A DNA stretch of 64,000 nucleotides from Cordilura impudica (GCA_963682025.1 OY821521.1:100121354-100185353), one strand, 5' to 3'. Positions 1 to 10,905 are shown, counted from the stretch's first letter. Translations and numbers: made by a program. Notes: generated from the letters alone by a model not told the origin.

Positions 1-2718
1 AAACTGGCTTCCGTTGTCAGTAACAACTACTTCTGGTACTCCATAACAATTAAAAATTTCATTTCGTAAATGTTCGATCATAGTGGTAGTAATGAATTTC
101 CTCAACGGTTTTAAAAATGTAAATTTCGAGTAATGGTCCAAAATAATAAAAATGCCAATATTTCCTTTTTTCGTCCGGGGAAGAGGTCCAATTAAGTCCA
201 TATAAAGCCGTTGAAATGGTCTTTCAGTTTCAACCATTTGTCCCATTGGTGGTCTAAGTGTCGAAGTCGGGGTCTTAGAAGTCTTACATAAGTCACATTT
301 TAGTACATAATCTCTAACGTCCGTTACAAGTCTGGGCCAAAAGAAAAATTTACGTATTTGTTCAATGGTTTTCGCGATTCCGCCGTGAGCCCTATTTGGT
401 AAATTGTGAGCAGTATATAGAACTCCCAAACGTAATTCCGTCGGCACTAACAATTTCCATTTATCAGATTCGTCCAAGTCGCCTGAAGAAAATTCTGTAC
501 GTTTATAAATATATTTATCAATAACCTTAAAGTCTGGTAATTCGGAGGTTAAAAATTTGTCTCTCAATTTAGAATATTCTGGTCCGTCAAAATCCTTAGA
601 GTTCAGGTCTATACAAGGTAACACTTCTAATTCAACTTCTGCCAATTCGGTTTCATCTTCAAATGCACGTGATAAAGTGTCAGGAACTACGTTGTCTTTT
701 CCCTTTCGGTGTTCGATTGTAAAGTCAAAACCTTGTAATTTAAGAGACCACCTAGCTAACCGTCCTGACAAGTCTTTCTGTCTCATTAGCCACTTGAGGC
801 TGGCATGGTCCGTTATCACTTTAAACTCTTGACCTTCGATATAAGCTCTAAATTTCCTTATCGCCAAAATAACAGCTAGACACTCTAATTCTGTTATGGT
901 ATAATTTCTTTGTGCTTTATTTAATTTTTGAGACATATAAGCTATGGGACGTTCGTTATCATTATTATCGACTTGAGCTAAAACAGCACCTACGCCAACA
1001 GTACTTGCATCACATTGTAAAATAAATGGTCTCGTAAAGTCTGCATGTACTAATACTGGAGCAGAAGTCAATTTTTCCTTAATATTGTTAAAAGCATTTT
1101 GTGCATCGTCATTCCAGGTAAATGTTTTGCGTTTTGTCAACAGTTCAGTCAAATGGAAAGACACAGTAGCATAATCATCAATAAATCTTCGATACCACCC
1201 TGCCATTCCTAAGAATTGACGCAACTGTCGAACTGATTTTGGCACTGGGAATCCGGATATTGCCATCACTTTTTCAGGGTCGACCTTAAGAGTACCCTCC
1301 CCTACAATATATCCCAAGTATTGTACCTGCCTAATAGCAAAACTGCTTTTCTTCACTTTAATAGTTAATTTAGCCTTGAGCAGTTGTGTAGCCAACGTCT
1401 GTAAATGTATAATATGTTCGTCAAAGTCTTTTGAGATAATTAATAAATCATCTAAGTAAACAAAAACATTAGATTTCAACTCATACGGAATGACGATGTC
1501 CATCAGTCGACACATTGTTTGGGGTGCATTACATAATCCAAACGGCATTCTTGTAAATTGGTATAATGGCCGGTTAGGGATTGTAAATGCAGTCTTCAGT
1601 CTGGAGGCGTCGTCCAATTTAATTTGCCAAAATGCATCTTTCAAATCCACTTTAGAAATAAAATAAATTGGAGGAAGCCTCGAAATTAGTCCATCTATAT
1701 TTGGTATCGGATAAGCGTCCTTTATAGTCACTGAGTTCAATTTTCTACTATCAATGCAAAAACGTACTTTGCCTGGTTTAACAATCAAAACACCAGGTGA
1801 AGACCATGGTGAACCAGGAGACTCTTCAATAACACCTAATTGAAGCATTCGGTCAATTTCCCCACATAAAACTTTTTCTCTCGCTGGAGAAATCGGATAG
1901 TATCTTTGTTTTATTGGTATAGCATCACATGTATCGATATTATGTTCTAGCAGTGATGTACAACCTAAACCATCTCTTTCTGAATTTGGAAAAGATTCTA
2001 TTACAATGTCTAACTTTTGTGTCTGTGTCGCTGTAAGTGGTATTTTGTTTGAATCAACGTCTAATGTAATTTCGTCTATAAAATCCCCTGTAAAAATTTT
2101 TATCCCAAATTTTTCCCAAAAATCAATGCCACAAATTATGTTTTGTGTAATTGAAGGTATAACCAAAAATTTAATTAACTTAGTCTGATCGTTATAATTA
2201 ATCTCTAAATTTACTATCCCAACAACGTTCTGTTTTTGCCCGTCTGCAGTTTTAACATTACCTACACATCGCATAAACTTTTTGTTCATAATAAAGCTTT
2301 GACTTAACTCACCTCCAATTACGCTGGCGTTTGCTCCACTGTCCAATAAAGCAAAATGGGTATGTTCTCCTATTGTCAATTTAACATATGGTCTCACATC
2401 ACCTTTCCTACTAATTATTGATGATATTATACATTTTCTGTATAATTTTCTACTTTTATAGAATTCACAAATTCTCCTAGATGATCTGGAGCGTTTATTT
2501 TCTCCCCCTGTTTTAAAAATTCTATTTCTTATCTGGTTATATTCAGATAATCTAATGTGGTATGGTCTTTGTAAAGGGTGAATTTTTGTCTTATTAGTTT
2601 CTAGATTTGTCACATCAGGTTTATAATTAAATTTACATGCACTATTTGCTACATTTAATGTTTCGGATGTCCGTCCCTCAATGTCCGAACATCCTTCAAC
2701 AAGTTTCCCTGTTTTTGT
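1..2718 (-). CDS. pol: pol polyprotein (protease, RT, RNase H, integrase), partial
   Basis: On the minus strand this frame is open from a stop at 2719-2721 to the window edge, about 905 codons, and has no start codon of its own. Visible domains in order: aspartic protease with ALLDSGANAS near 2350; reverse transcriptase with SPWSSPGVLIVKP near 1800 and the catalytic VFVYLDDLL near 1450; RNase H with TDHASLKWLMRQ near 800 and DTLSRAF near 660; integrase zinc-binding H-H-C-C (AHNLPNRAHGG ... CDLCK) near 400-290; and the first two integrase acidic residues in MDLIGPLPR (near 195) and VVTDNGSQF (base 25 onward). The third (E) lies outside the window. The frame is -1 relative to gag, so expression as a Gag-Pol fusion by frameshifting is inferred. 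I see no internal stop, which suggests a recently active copy. Confidence 0.88.
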
Positions 2719-3932
2719 TTACATTTGGAACACTGTGGTCTATACGTGTTCTTTAAACCACAACCATAACAAAATATGGTCCTTGGTTCTAAGCAATCTA
2801 GATAGTTATGTCCAATTCTGTCACAGTTCCAACATTTTCCCGTTTTACTTATAAAACAAATTTCTGAGTCATCTGTTCCTAATACCCCTATTGGTAAAAT
2901 GTCAGTATCCAACTCAGAAATTTTTCCTTTATGACCATTACATTTTACATAATTATTTGTAGACATGTCTTTAACAAATTTTTCATGCTTGCGTACTTCT
3001 CTTCTTAATTGAGATACGCTATTCAAACTTACATGTAAAAGTTCATGTCTGATCTCTGGCTTAAGATTTCGCAATATGGTCTCAGTAAGTTCCTGATCAG
3101 ATAATGGTTTTCGTAATTTGTCACATAAAACCAAAATTGCGTCATAAAATTCGTCAAAATTTTCATTATTTTTCTGTTTTCTTCTTCTTATATCATCTTT
3201 AATATCAAAGTCTGTACAGTATTCTTTAAATTGTATTTTCAGTGCATCGGTCAAACTAAACCAGTTCATGTCCTCACAAGATCGATGGTAACGCCAATAC
3301 CATTGTAGTGCTTTTCCATCAAATAAAATATGAGCGTGTTTGCATAACAAGTCGAAATTTTCATTCAGATTTGCACAAGTCAACGTGTTAATCCTATAAA
3401 TAAACTCATCAACTGAAATGTCCGAAATATCGCCTGTATAACGAATTCTCCAATTTCGAATTATATTAAGAATTTTTTCTGAATTATGCTCATAATTATC
3501 TAGTACTGCATTAGAATTATGTGTGTTAGGATTTAATCGTATATTACAACTACTTCGCGTATCAGGAATACGTTCAGTTCGTTCATATTGTCCACTACGT
3601 ATAACATCATCGCGGTCTACTCGTATGTTCTGTGCATTATGATCGACCGGTCCGCTATTTGTTATGTCCAAATTACGTAACCCGCTCGATATCATATTGC
3701 TTACTTCATCCCTAAATTCCCTCAAAGACGCGGTAACAAAATCTTTAAGTCTAGTATCAACCAAACTACTCTGATTAATAACTTCCCTTCGTGCTTGTAA
3801 ACGCGTTCTTGGCCTACCAACTTCATATGACCTAATTTGATCACCCGCACCTTGTTCCTCAACAAAAGTCGAATTCCCTGTTTCATTATCAACAAAGGAT
3901 GGTAAATCTTCACAACTTCTTACTAACGGCAT
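2655..3932 (-). CDS. gag: gag capsid/nucleocapsid protein, 425 residues
   Basis: Complete ORF from ATG at 3932. The N-terminal third is polar and charged. A central region with ALQWYWRYHRSCEDMNW, followed by residues rich in charged helices, resembles the retrotransposon gag capsid domain (compare the W-x2-Y/R pattern of insect gags). Near the C-terminus is a CCHC zinc knuckle, CWNCDRIGHNYLDC (C-x2-C-x4-H-x4-C). A second Cys cluster, CYGCGLKNTYRPQC, has the same spacing but threonine instead of histidine, so it is probably degenerate or a variant knuckle. It would package element RNA into virus-like particles. It ends 3' of the frameshift heptamer, so most ribosomes would make Gag alone. Confidence 0.85.
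   Translation of the reverse strand: MPLVRSCEDLPSFVDNETGNSTFVEEQGAGDQIRSYEVGRPRTRLQARREVINQSSLVDTRLKDFVTASLREFRDEVSNMISSGLRNLDITNSGPVDHNAQNIRVDRDDVIRSGQYERTERIPDTRSSCNIRLNPNTHNSNAVLDNYEHNSEKILNIIRNWRIRYTGDISDISVDEFIYRINTLTCANLNENFDLLCKHAHILFDGKALQWYWRYHRSCEDMNWFSLTDALKIQFKEYCTDFDIKDDIRRRKQKNNENFDEFYDAILVLCDKLRKPLSDQELTETILRNLKPEIRHELLHVSLNSVSQLRREVRKHEKFVKDMSTNNYVKCNGHKGKISELDTDILPIGVLGTDDSEICFISKTGKCWNCDRIGHNYLDCLEPRTIFCYGCGLKNTYRPQCSKCKQKQGNLLKDVRTLRDGHPKH
2703..2709 (-). promoter_or_regulatory. -1 ribosomal frameshift heptamer GGGAAAC between gag and pol
   Basis: In the gag frame the minus strand reads CAG GGA AAC TTG, so the heptamer is phased G-GGA-AAC, the classical X-XXY-YYZ slippery site. 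It sits inside the gag/pol overlap (2655-2718) and pol is in the -1 frame. Eight bases downstream, GGATGT can pair with ACATCC (18-base loop); TTCGG with CCGAA is an overlapping alternative. The position, phase and downstream structure all fit programmed -1 frameshifting. Confidence 0.75.
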
Positions 3933-4739
3933 TTTAGAGCAACACTTAAAACTATATATTTTAATTAATTATGTTTATATATACAAAAATCTAATGTCTA
4001 TGAGTTTTTAAATTATTTCAATACAATGTAATTTTTATTACTACTCAGTGAAGTCATTCAGTATGGAATACGAATCAAAAAAAAAATTTTAAATATTTTA
4101 TATCAACACAAAAAAAAAATTTATTCTAAAGTCAAACCAAAAATAAAAATTAAAATTTAATCAATCAACAACATAAGAAAATTTAAGATATAGAACTTCT
4201 CATATTTGGCGGAAATCTTCCAATATAAATCGGAATGAAATAAATCCGCTATCAAAAGTGAGAAAAATTAAAGTTAAAGACTTATAACATTTATATAGGA
4301 GAGAACTCGATAACAACTCAAATTGCAATATATCCATATATAAAACAGAAATAAATCCGACCAAAACAAAATTTTTAAGATGAAGAAAATTATAAGATAT
4401 CAAAAATATTTAGAGAAGGTTGAAAATTAGCTAGGATAAGAGTCGAACGAGTATTGTACCATAAGTAACAAGTAACAAAAAAAAATAATCTCGAGTTCGA
4501 ACCCAAACCCTGATAGTAGTTTAACAATAGAAACAAATATATCAGAAAGGTTGCTGTAAAGAAGTTATTACAATATCAAATCTCAAATCTGAATAACATA
4601 TGCATCTAATGTTGAAGAAAAAAAAAAATAAAGTTTAGAAGAGGGAAAGTATCACTACACACACACAAAATATAGATTCTATTGGGCATCAGTCACTAGA
4701 TAAAAAAAAAAAAAAATTTTAAAAGTTACGCTAACTGAT
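3933..4739 (-). other. LTR retrotransposon 5' leader between PBS and gag
   Basis: About 800 bases of AT-rich sequence with no convincing ORF. It lies between the primer-binding site and the gag start and would hold packaging and dimerisation signals. No specific motif was identified. Confidence 0.55.
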
Positions 4740-4757
4740 GCCCCACGTTGGGCGCCA
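4740..4757 (-). promoter_or_regulatory. Primer-binding site complementary to tRNA-Lys 3' end
   Basis: Minus strand reads TGGCGCCCAACGTGGGGC, the complement of the 3' end plus CCA of insect tRNA-Lys(CUU). Seven bases separate it from the GTTACA that ends the upstream LTR candidate (4770-4765). Minus-strand DNA synthesis would be primed here. Match quality is full over 18 bases by memory of the tRNA sequence. Confidence 0.85.
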
Positions 4758-4764
4758 AAAATTC

Positions 4765-5262
4765 TGTAACGATCCTAACCGCTTAGGTCTACCTCGAATA
4801 GGGCAGGGGCTACCTATAATACCGACCGTGCTCAGGGCTGGGGTGTGTTCTTACCCATTTCGAATGTAGATTTGGAATCGTTTCAAAAATTTTACTTAGG
4901 TAGCAAAAAAAAATAAATATAACAAATATAATAGGAATACTTTCCAAGAAGAATTAGAATTGTTGTTGATTGAACGGAAATCTAAAGATGGTATTCTTTC
5001 CATATCTTTACCCTCCCACCATGCTGACTATAGGGTATTTAGTAGACAGCCCAAAAAAAAAAAATATATATATATAAAATTACCTACATACCTACGACTT
5101 CACTTTTCGTAATAAAGCTTCAGAATTTTGATTTAAAATTCCATTTTAAGAATTACAACCATTAAATTTATTTGTATTTAACATAGTGATATTATGGTAA
5201 TTTAATGAAAATAAATATTTAATAGAAATTATTATATTATTGAACGTATGAATAAATTATTG

Positions 5263-5297
<35 letters not shown>

Positions 5298-6920
5298 AGA
5301 TTTTTGTAAATCATTAATAAAATTCATGAAGTTAAGTTAACAATAAAAATAAAAAAATCACAAAAAAAAAAAGAATTTTGAAGAGGAAATTTATAGTATG
5401 TTGTTAAAACATGAATATCAAAATCAATTTATATTACCCGAAAAAAAAATATTATCCAAATATTGGGTAACTCTCTTTACTTAATATTTGATACCACAAT
5501 AAAGGATTGAATTATTGAATTGAGTATCTATTAGATATTCATGTTTTCATATTAATTTATTGTAAAAAAAAAATGTAAAAGAGACTTGATTGTAAATGAA
5601 GAGAAAATTTCAAACACACTTACATTTTTATTTCCATCGATGTCTTCAAGCGCTTGGAATCGACGTAGATGTATAGCTGTATTACAATCTTTTGAGTTAG
5701 ACTAAAAGTCTCCAGTTATGAGAGAGAGTATAATTTGTTTGAATTGAATATGTTTGTGTAAGTGTGTTTAAATATGTATAAATTATTTAGAACTAATGTA
5801 AATTTGAATGAATGTTATGTATTTTATGTATGTGAATGTGAATATGTGAAATTGAGAGTTTAATATTTAGAGATTTTTGAGTTTATGAGTAAGTGTTGCA
5901 TGAGAAAAAAATGTAGAAAAAAAAAAAAAGAATATTTAGGTGACCATTTAAAAAAAAAAATGATTTTACATTAAAGCTATATATGTATATTAACACAAAC
6001 AAAAATTCTTAAAAATTATATTAAAGATCTTTAACACTATTATTTATAAATTTAAAATTAAAGCAAAATTATTTATATTAAAAACCAATTAAATAAATTA
6101 TTGAGAATTTTCTTGTCCTTTAGACTTTTCTTTTAAATTTTAAACATGAAGTATAATTATTTCGAAAATAATTGAAAATTATGAAAATTAAACAAATAAA
6201 AATTAAGTTTCTTGATTAACACTATTTTCTTTTTTTTTTTTCTCTTTCTTTTATTTTTTTTTTTTTTTTGTATTAAAATTTTTAAATTCTCTTTCTTTCT
6301 CTATAAGTTTTTCAAAAAGACAACGTTATTCACAAAAGCACTACTGGTCACTCTAAAATGGGCACTTAACACAGCAGTGTGTCTTTTATTTATATTTCAG
6401 AAGTGTGATTTTTTCTTCACCTGTTCCAATTTTTTTGTAGTAATAAAACAAAAACAAACAAATATATCCAGCTCTGTTACTTATGAAGCAAATAATTTGA
6501 AATCATGAAACGGAGGGAATAACTTGGCGTGATATCCTTCTTTTAACAATTAATTTGCAATTAGTTCACAATTTTTATAATTTTGGCCTCTGGAACAACC
6601 ATCCCCAAAAATAATTTTCCTATAAATGAAATTATTCCTTGATTAACAAAAAAAAATAATTTACTTCAAAAAAAAAAATGTCTTACCAAAAAAATTTATT
6701 ATCGAATCAAAAAAAACAAAATTATTCTTTTGCGAATTTTCAAATAATATTTCTTCCGCTTGTTTCCGCTTCTTATCAAATTTCTCCAACTAATAAATTT
6801 TTCTAATAAAAATTTTCTCACCCAAAAGCAAAATGTCCAACGTCAAACAAATGCTAACTTGATTGAATTTTATTTTTTAATTTGGAATTTTGGTAAAGTA
6901 TAAATGTCCTAAGTTATACA
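4765..6920 (-). repeat. Probable 5' LTR of the Gypsy-type element
   Basis: The inner end (plus strand TGTAAC at 4765-4770) gives the TG...CA-type terminus expected next to the PBS. The outer end is tentative: GTTATACA at 6913-6920 is a candidate matching terminus and coincides with the change to an unrelated tandem repeat, giving about 2.16 kb. That is long, but Ulysses-like elements have LTRs near 2 kb. It contains poly(A) and poly(T) tracts, including a 32-base A run at 5265-5296. The second LTR lies outside the window, so the boundary cannot be confirmed here. Confidence 0.5.
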
Positions 6921-6974
6921 GAAGATAATTATAGAGGAAAATGTCATTCTAATGTATATAATATATCGCTATCA

Positions 6975-7435
6975 CAGTGGTTAAATCACTCCGTGACTGT
7001 GCGTGACAACGCATGACTCTGTGCGTGACTATGCGTGACTGTGTGTGACTATCCTAAAATTAATCTTTGGCCACAAAAAGTCTATGGACAAAGTTTCAGA
7101 TCGATCGGATGAAGTGAAGTGATGCTTTAATCTCTCCGTGGATGTGCGTGACTGTGCGAGACTGTGTCAAAGTTATTCTTTTTTCACGGCAACTCTATTG
7201 GTTTCAGATCGATTAGATGAGGTGAAATAGGTTTTAAAGCACTCCGTGACTGTGCGTGACTATGAGTAACTGTGCGTGACTACCCCAAAATTAGTCCATA
7301 GTTAAAACAAAACTATGGGCCAAGTTTCAGATCAATTGGATGATGGGGAATGGGGTTGCCCCATGGCAGACAGACAGACAGGCAGACAGACAGACAGGCA
7401 TACAGACAGAGAGTATGAGTTAAACGAAAGAGTTT
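6975..7435. repeat. Degenerate tandem repeat with GTGACTGTGCGTGAC cores and (CAGA)n tail
   Basis: Three imperfect units of roughly 110-160 bases each carry a CCGTGACTGTGCGTGAC-like core followed by GTTTCAGATCGATYGGATGA (near 6993, 7135 and 7246). They end in a CAGACAGACAGACAGG microsatellite at 7369-7405. I recognise no coding potential. It may be the remains of a non-autonomous transposon. Confidence 0.6.
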
Positions 7436-7489
7436 AAAAAGAAGAAATTTAGCTCTACGTTTCTTCAACTTGCAATCTCTTATAAATAA

Positions 7490-8985
7490 TGGTACTCTTC
7501 AAGATTTTGGCTTTTTAATGTCCTTTTGTCAGTCCAAATAAATTGTCATAATATTATCGTTCATTGTTTTCCTCTTTGTTTGCTCTTTGGTAACCAATGC
7601 ATCCCAAAACACTGTCGCTATGACCTTGTTGGTCCGTAAGGGTTGTTCAACAACACCAAAACTTTTTTATAACTTACGACTTCAATAAACCGTGGATTCA
7701 TTAATTGTTAGCTTACCGCTTCATCTACAATGACTTTAGTAAAGCATTCGACAAAATCAAATCTCCCAATGTGGTTTAACAATAACAGTGTGAATTGGAT
7801 TAGTTCATACATATCTAACTGGCAGAAACCAACGTGTCAATTTTAATAATAATATATTTAATATGTATCCGTAAAATCTGAAGTGCTTTAATGTAGTCAT
7901 TTTGGTTCAAGGTTATTTTCGTTTTTTCTCAATGATCTATCAAACACATTGTAATTTTCTAATATTCTTATGTATGCTGATGACGTTAAAATTTTTCTGA
8001 GGTTCAATATCTATGCAAATCAAATTTCTCTTCGATGCGATTTAAATAGTTTCTTTAAATGGTGCAGTTCAACTAAATGAACAAATGCAAAGACATGCAT
8101 TTTTCAAGAAAATTTGGTATTGTTGGTTTGTACTCCATGGGTGGTTATCAGTTAGAATCGGTGGACTGTTTCATGGCTTTGGGTATTCTATTGGATGCTA
8201 AAATAAATATTGTCCAACGTAATGACATCTAATATAGCTCGTGGAGTTCTTGCTTTTATAAAACGATAGGCGAAAGAATTCATGGAGGATTAAATCACTC
8301 AGCAACTATACACATTATAACTCTCCTCATTTAGGATCAATAATACAATGCTAACTACAACAAAATTTAATCAGTCCAAAAATAAATTCTACTATTTTGT
8401 TTACGAAATTTTTATCGTAATTTAACTTCCCATTCTGAAAAGCCGAAAAACTGTACTCAATGTGTCCTCTTTAATTAATTTGATTAATGGTGAAGTTTTC
8501 TCTGATTTCTTCAGAAAAACTAATATTGCGCAATAATCAACTAGAAGTTTATTCAATTGTACTTAAAATTTTTCGTCAATGATGATGGTCTTTTTAGAAG
8601 AATTAGTTTTTCTTTTAAATAAACTTTATAATTTGATTGATTTTTACACTAATGCCATCAATATTAAATACAGTCTTATAAAGTTTTTAAACAAATAATC
8701 TTTAATTTAATTATTGTAATTTATTTTTATTATAACCTGTAAGGGGCTCCTGTATAAATTATTAAATAAATAGATAAATAAAAAAAATCCATCTTGGCAC
8801 TTGTTCGTCTGGAGAAACCCGTTTTCTAGACTGTTGCTTGGTATCCAGTGTGTTGCAATTGATCCATGCTTCATTCTCCATTATAAAAAACTCCTTCATA
8901 TTGCGCATGGATAACACCATAGACTCCTTAGAAGTTGTCACAAGATTGAGTTTATGGTCAAATGTCTGCGAATGCGGCATCCATT
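7490..8985 (-). pseudogene. mariner (irritans-like) transposase relic, split by a LINE fragment
   Basis: Two minus-strand pieces look like one mariner transposase. At about 8980-8790 the translation includes ENEAWINCNTLDTKQQS, matching the mariner block around the first catalytic Asp (DE-W...ETKQQS), with Asn in place of Asp. At about 7650-7540 it includes NKVIATVFWDALVT, matching KVMATVFWDA of mariners. The intervening 1.1 kb (about 7655-8775) is plus-strand LINE sequence, so the LINE appears to have inserted into the mariner. The catalytic residue change, the missing termini and frame breaks make this a dead relic. Subfamily assignment is from motif memory. Confidence 0.55.
7655..8775 (+). 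pseudogene. Non-LTR retrotransposon (Jockey/CR1-type) RT fragment
   Basis: Plus-strand pieces read YNDFSKAFDKIKSPN near 7725-7770 (the RT 'D-SKAFD' block) and LMYADDVKIFLRF near 7970-8010 (the catalytic YADD block). Frames shift repeatedly in between, so it is not translatable as one protein. It ends in an AT-rich tail with repeated AAATA units (8760-8785), as expected of a 5'-truncated LINE. It interrupts a mariner relic. Confidence 0.6.
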
Positions 8986-9077
8986 TTCCAGCTTTCTACT
9001 GTTCATCTTAAATTTAAATCACATAGCCATATGTCTAGGGATATTTTCAGACTTATTTATATTCGTAGTAAGAATAT

Positions 9078-9345
9078 TTTATACCCTATGCCACTTTGTG
9101 GTCAGGATATAATAAGTTAGTGTTAAGAAAAAGACTTGACATAGACTCACATTTCAATATAACGTTGTCCGTCCTTCCGTATGTGTGTTCTTCTATATAA
9201 CGCAAATGATAAAATTACTGGTCGAAGTTGGAATGGAACATCTGATAGAAGCTTTTATCGACAAAAGCTACGATAAGGGTATGTTCTTTATATAAACAAA
9301 TCTTAGTGACTATCAGCAACATGGGAATAACTAAAATGTAATATA
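9078..9345 (+). mobile_element. HINE family 1, 5' fragment
   Basis: Starts TTTATACCCTATGCCACTTTGTGG, the diverged 5' subterminal inverted repeat of the family seen complete at 17833-18583, and keeps a GTCCGTCC stretch near 9165. The 3' hairpin end is missing. Confidence 0.55.
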
Positions 9346-9354
9346 TATATTTTA

Positions 9355-9885
9355 AATTTTAGTATATACATTAGGGTTAGTCACTTTTTTTGCGAAGAAT
9401 GCTCTCGCAGTATGAGGTAGGGCATGGAAAACTATGAAGAACTGCATGTATAGTCTTTGGAAATGGTGAAAAACTTTCCCGTAAAATGCATTTACTTTTG
9501 CTCGAAACCGATTTTTTATATATTTATTTATATTAATTACAATACAAAGTAAATTTGTATTCTAATTTTGGGTCCAGGGTTAAGCCGGGTGATAAAGAAT
9601 ATTTGGATGGTGTTTGCAGCGACAGACCAAAGCCTCTGGTGGGAATCGAACCCACGACCCCCGCATGATAGGCGAGCAGGCTTCCTGCTCACCTACCGGT
9701 CCGATTTTTTATTTTAAATTTTTTGTGATTTCTAGCAAAAGTAAATACATTTTACGGGGAAGGTTTTTTTTTACCATTTCAAAAAAATAAATATGCAGTT
9801 CTTCATGGTTTTCCATGCCCTACATCATATTGCGAGAGCATTCTTCGTAAAAACAGTGACTAGCCCTAATGTATATACTAAAATT
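9355..9885. mobile_element. Palindromic MITE with ~150-base arms
   Basis: The left arm from 9355 (AATTTTAGTATATACATTAG...) and the right arm ending 9885 are inverted copies over about 150 bases. Both contain GAAGAATGCTCTCGCA and AGGGCATGGAAAAC in mirrored order. Without the SINE inserted in its centre the element would be about 340 bases. No coding sequence is present. The target duplication may be TA but cannot be separated from the AT-rich ends. Confidence 0.75.
9520..9700 (-). mobile_element. tRNA-derived SINE, 181 bp
   Basis: On the minus strand the head contains a pol III A-box-like TAGGTGAGCAGG (9695-9684) and a B box in GGTTCGATTCCC (9652-9641), set in a tRNA-like segment. A hairpin GAGCAGG/CCTGCTC lies between the two boxes. 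The body continues for about 100 bases and ends in an AT-rich tail. The element is flanked by a perfect 12-bp target duplication, CCGATTTTTTAT, at 9508-9519 and 9701-9712, the mark of LINE-assisted retroposition. It lies inside the palindromic MITE. The tRNA acceptor stem is not closed, so this is not a functional tRNA gene. The partner LINE is unknown. Confidence 0.8.
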
Positions 9886-9918
9886 AATATTAAAGATGTA
9901 GATTATCTTAATATTTTA

Positions 9919-9965
9919 CTAGCAGAGCCCAGCCCTCGAAATTCGAGTGCAAATTCTAGGAAATT
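9919..9965 (-). mobile_element. Helitron 3' end relic
   Basis: On the minus strand this matches the 3' terminus of the Helitron at 36177-36554: a CTCGAA/TTCGAG hairpin followed by a short spacer and terminal CTAG next to T. The body beyond about 9965 is not recognisable. Confidence 0.5.
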
Positions 9966-10204
9966 TTAATTTATCATTCAATTAATTTCTTTCAATGTTT
10001 TTTAATCTATTTAATTCATTAGTTTTATTTCACTATAAATATTAGTTGAACACACAGAAATAAAGGCCACCTAAAGGTATTAAAATTTTTGGCAATTCAC
10101 AATTCAACACAGGGTAAGTGTTCGGCAATTATTGTAATGAAATCTGTACGTTAACTTTCGTGTTGCATAATGTAAAGTTGATTGTGCACGCATAACTTTC
10201 CTCA

Positions 10205-10781
10205 AACTCAGAATCACTTTCTGAGTCGAATTTGCTAAGTAGGCTTCTATCAGCCATAGCATGAATGCTGTTGAAAGTGTTGAAAATCGGCGAATGTTCA
10301 GACATTGTTCCCATACAAATGAAATCGACTTAAAATGTCATATGATCAAAATTATCATATAGATCTCGGTTAAATTGGGTTTGTGTGTGTTTATTACATC
10401 CACTAATCAGTAGTCCAAATAAAGCCTTTGGTACAATTCTTAGTCAGAGCCCCCATATAAAGCTGCTTCCCAATCTTCACTTAAATCTATCAAAAAACAA
10501 AAATATTACACAGATTTTTCTCAAATTTGGTTTGTATATGTTTTGGCAAAAAGTAAGAGACCTTATATATGATCAGAATCGGTCCATTTTTCGACGCAGT
10601 CCGCATATAAATGCAGCATCCGATTTGAACTTTTTATATTCAGGGGAGAAAAAATTAATAATAATACCACTTAAACTTGGTTTATTCTCATTTTCTATAT
10701 CCAATTAGTTGGGCCTAAGCGATAGGGCATCTAAACGAATGGTATAGGGTAGGTATAGGTATAGGGTATTTTCTTACTTAT
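10205..10781 (+). mobile_element. HINE family 1, degraded copy
   Basis: Shares with the intact copy at 17833 the segments around CAGAATCACTTTCTGAGTCGA (10210), the 'attacatccactaatcagtagtcc' block (10395) and the 3' end ATTTTCTTACTT (10769-10780). The 3' palindrome is replaced by a GGTATAGGTATAGG stutter. The 5' end and GTCY microsatellite are lost. Confidence 0.55.
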
Positions 10782-10905
10782 TTGTTTAGAGTTTTTTCAT
10801 TTAGAAAAGATGTTTATGATTAAAAAGCTTCACATGCTCACTTAAAATTCGTATGTATATAGTGAAGCTATTGTATAACATCTCCACCAAAATAAGTAGG
10901 AAATT

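Larger units (their letters stand above)
1..6920 (-). mobile_element. Ty3/Gypsy-type LTR retrotransposon, Osvaldo/Ulysses-like, cut by window edge
   Basis: Read on the minus strand, this is one element: probable 5' LTR (about 6920 to 4765), primer-binding site (4757 to 4740), an 800-base leader, gag (3932 to 2655), then pol running off the window at base 1. Pol order is protease, reverse transcriptase, RNase H, integrase, which is the Ty3/Gypsy order. The tRNA-Lys primer site and the apparently very long LTR (about 2.1 kb) recall the Osvaldo/Ulysses group of dipteran elements; this assignment rests on remembered family traits, not a search. No env-like gene can be judged because the 3' part is missing. 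Gag and pol are both open as far as visible, so the copy may be young. The outer LTR boundary is the least certain part. Confidence 0.85.

Noticed and set aside
6212..6508. 98-residue protein rich in Phe
   Set aside because: Derives from poly(T) in the LTR region; low-complexity and without homology.
9641..9700. tRNA gene
   Set aside because: A and B boxes are present but the acceptor stem does not close and the unit has a target duplication and tail, so it is a SINE head, not a tRNA gene.
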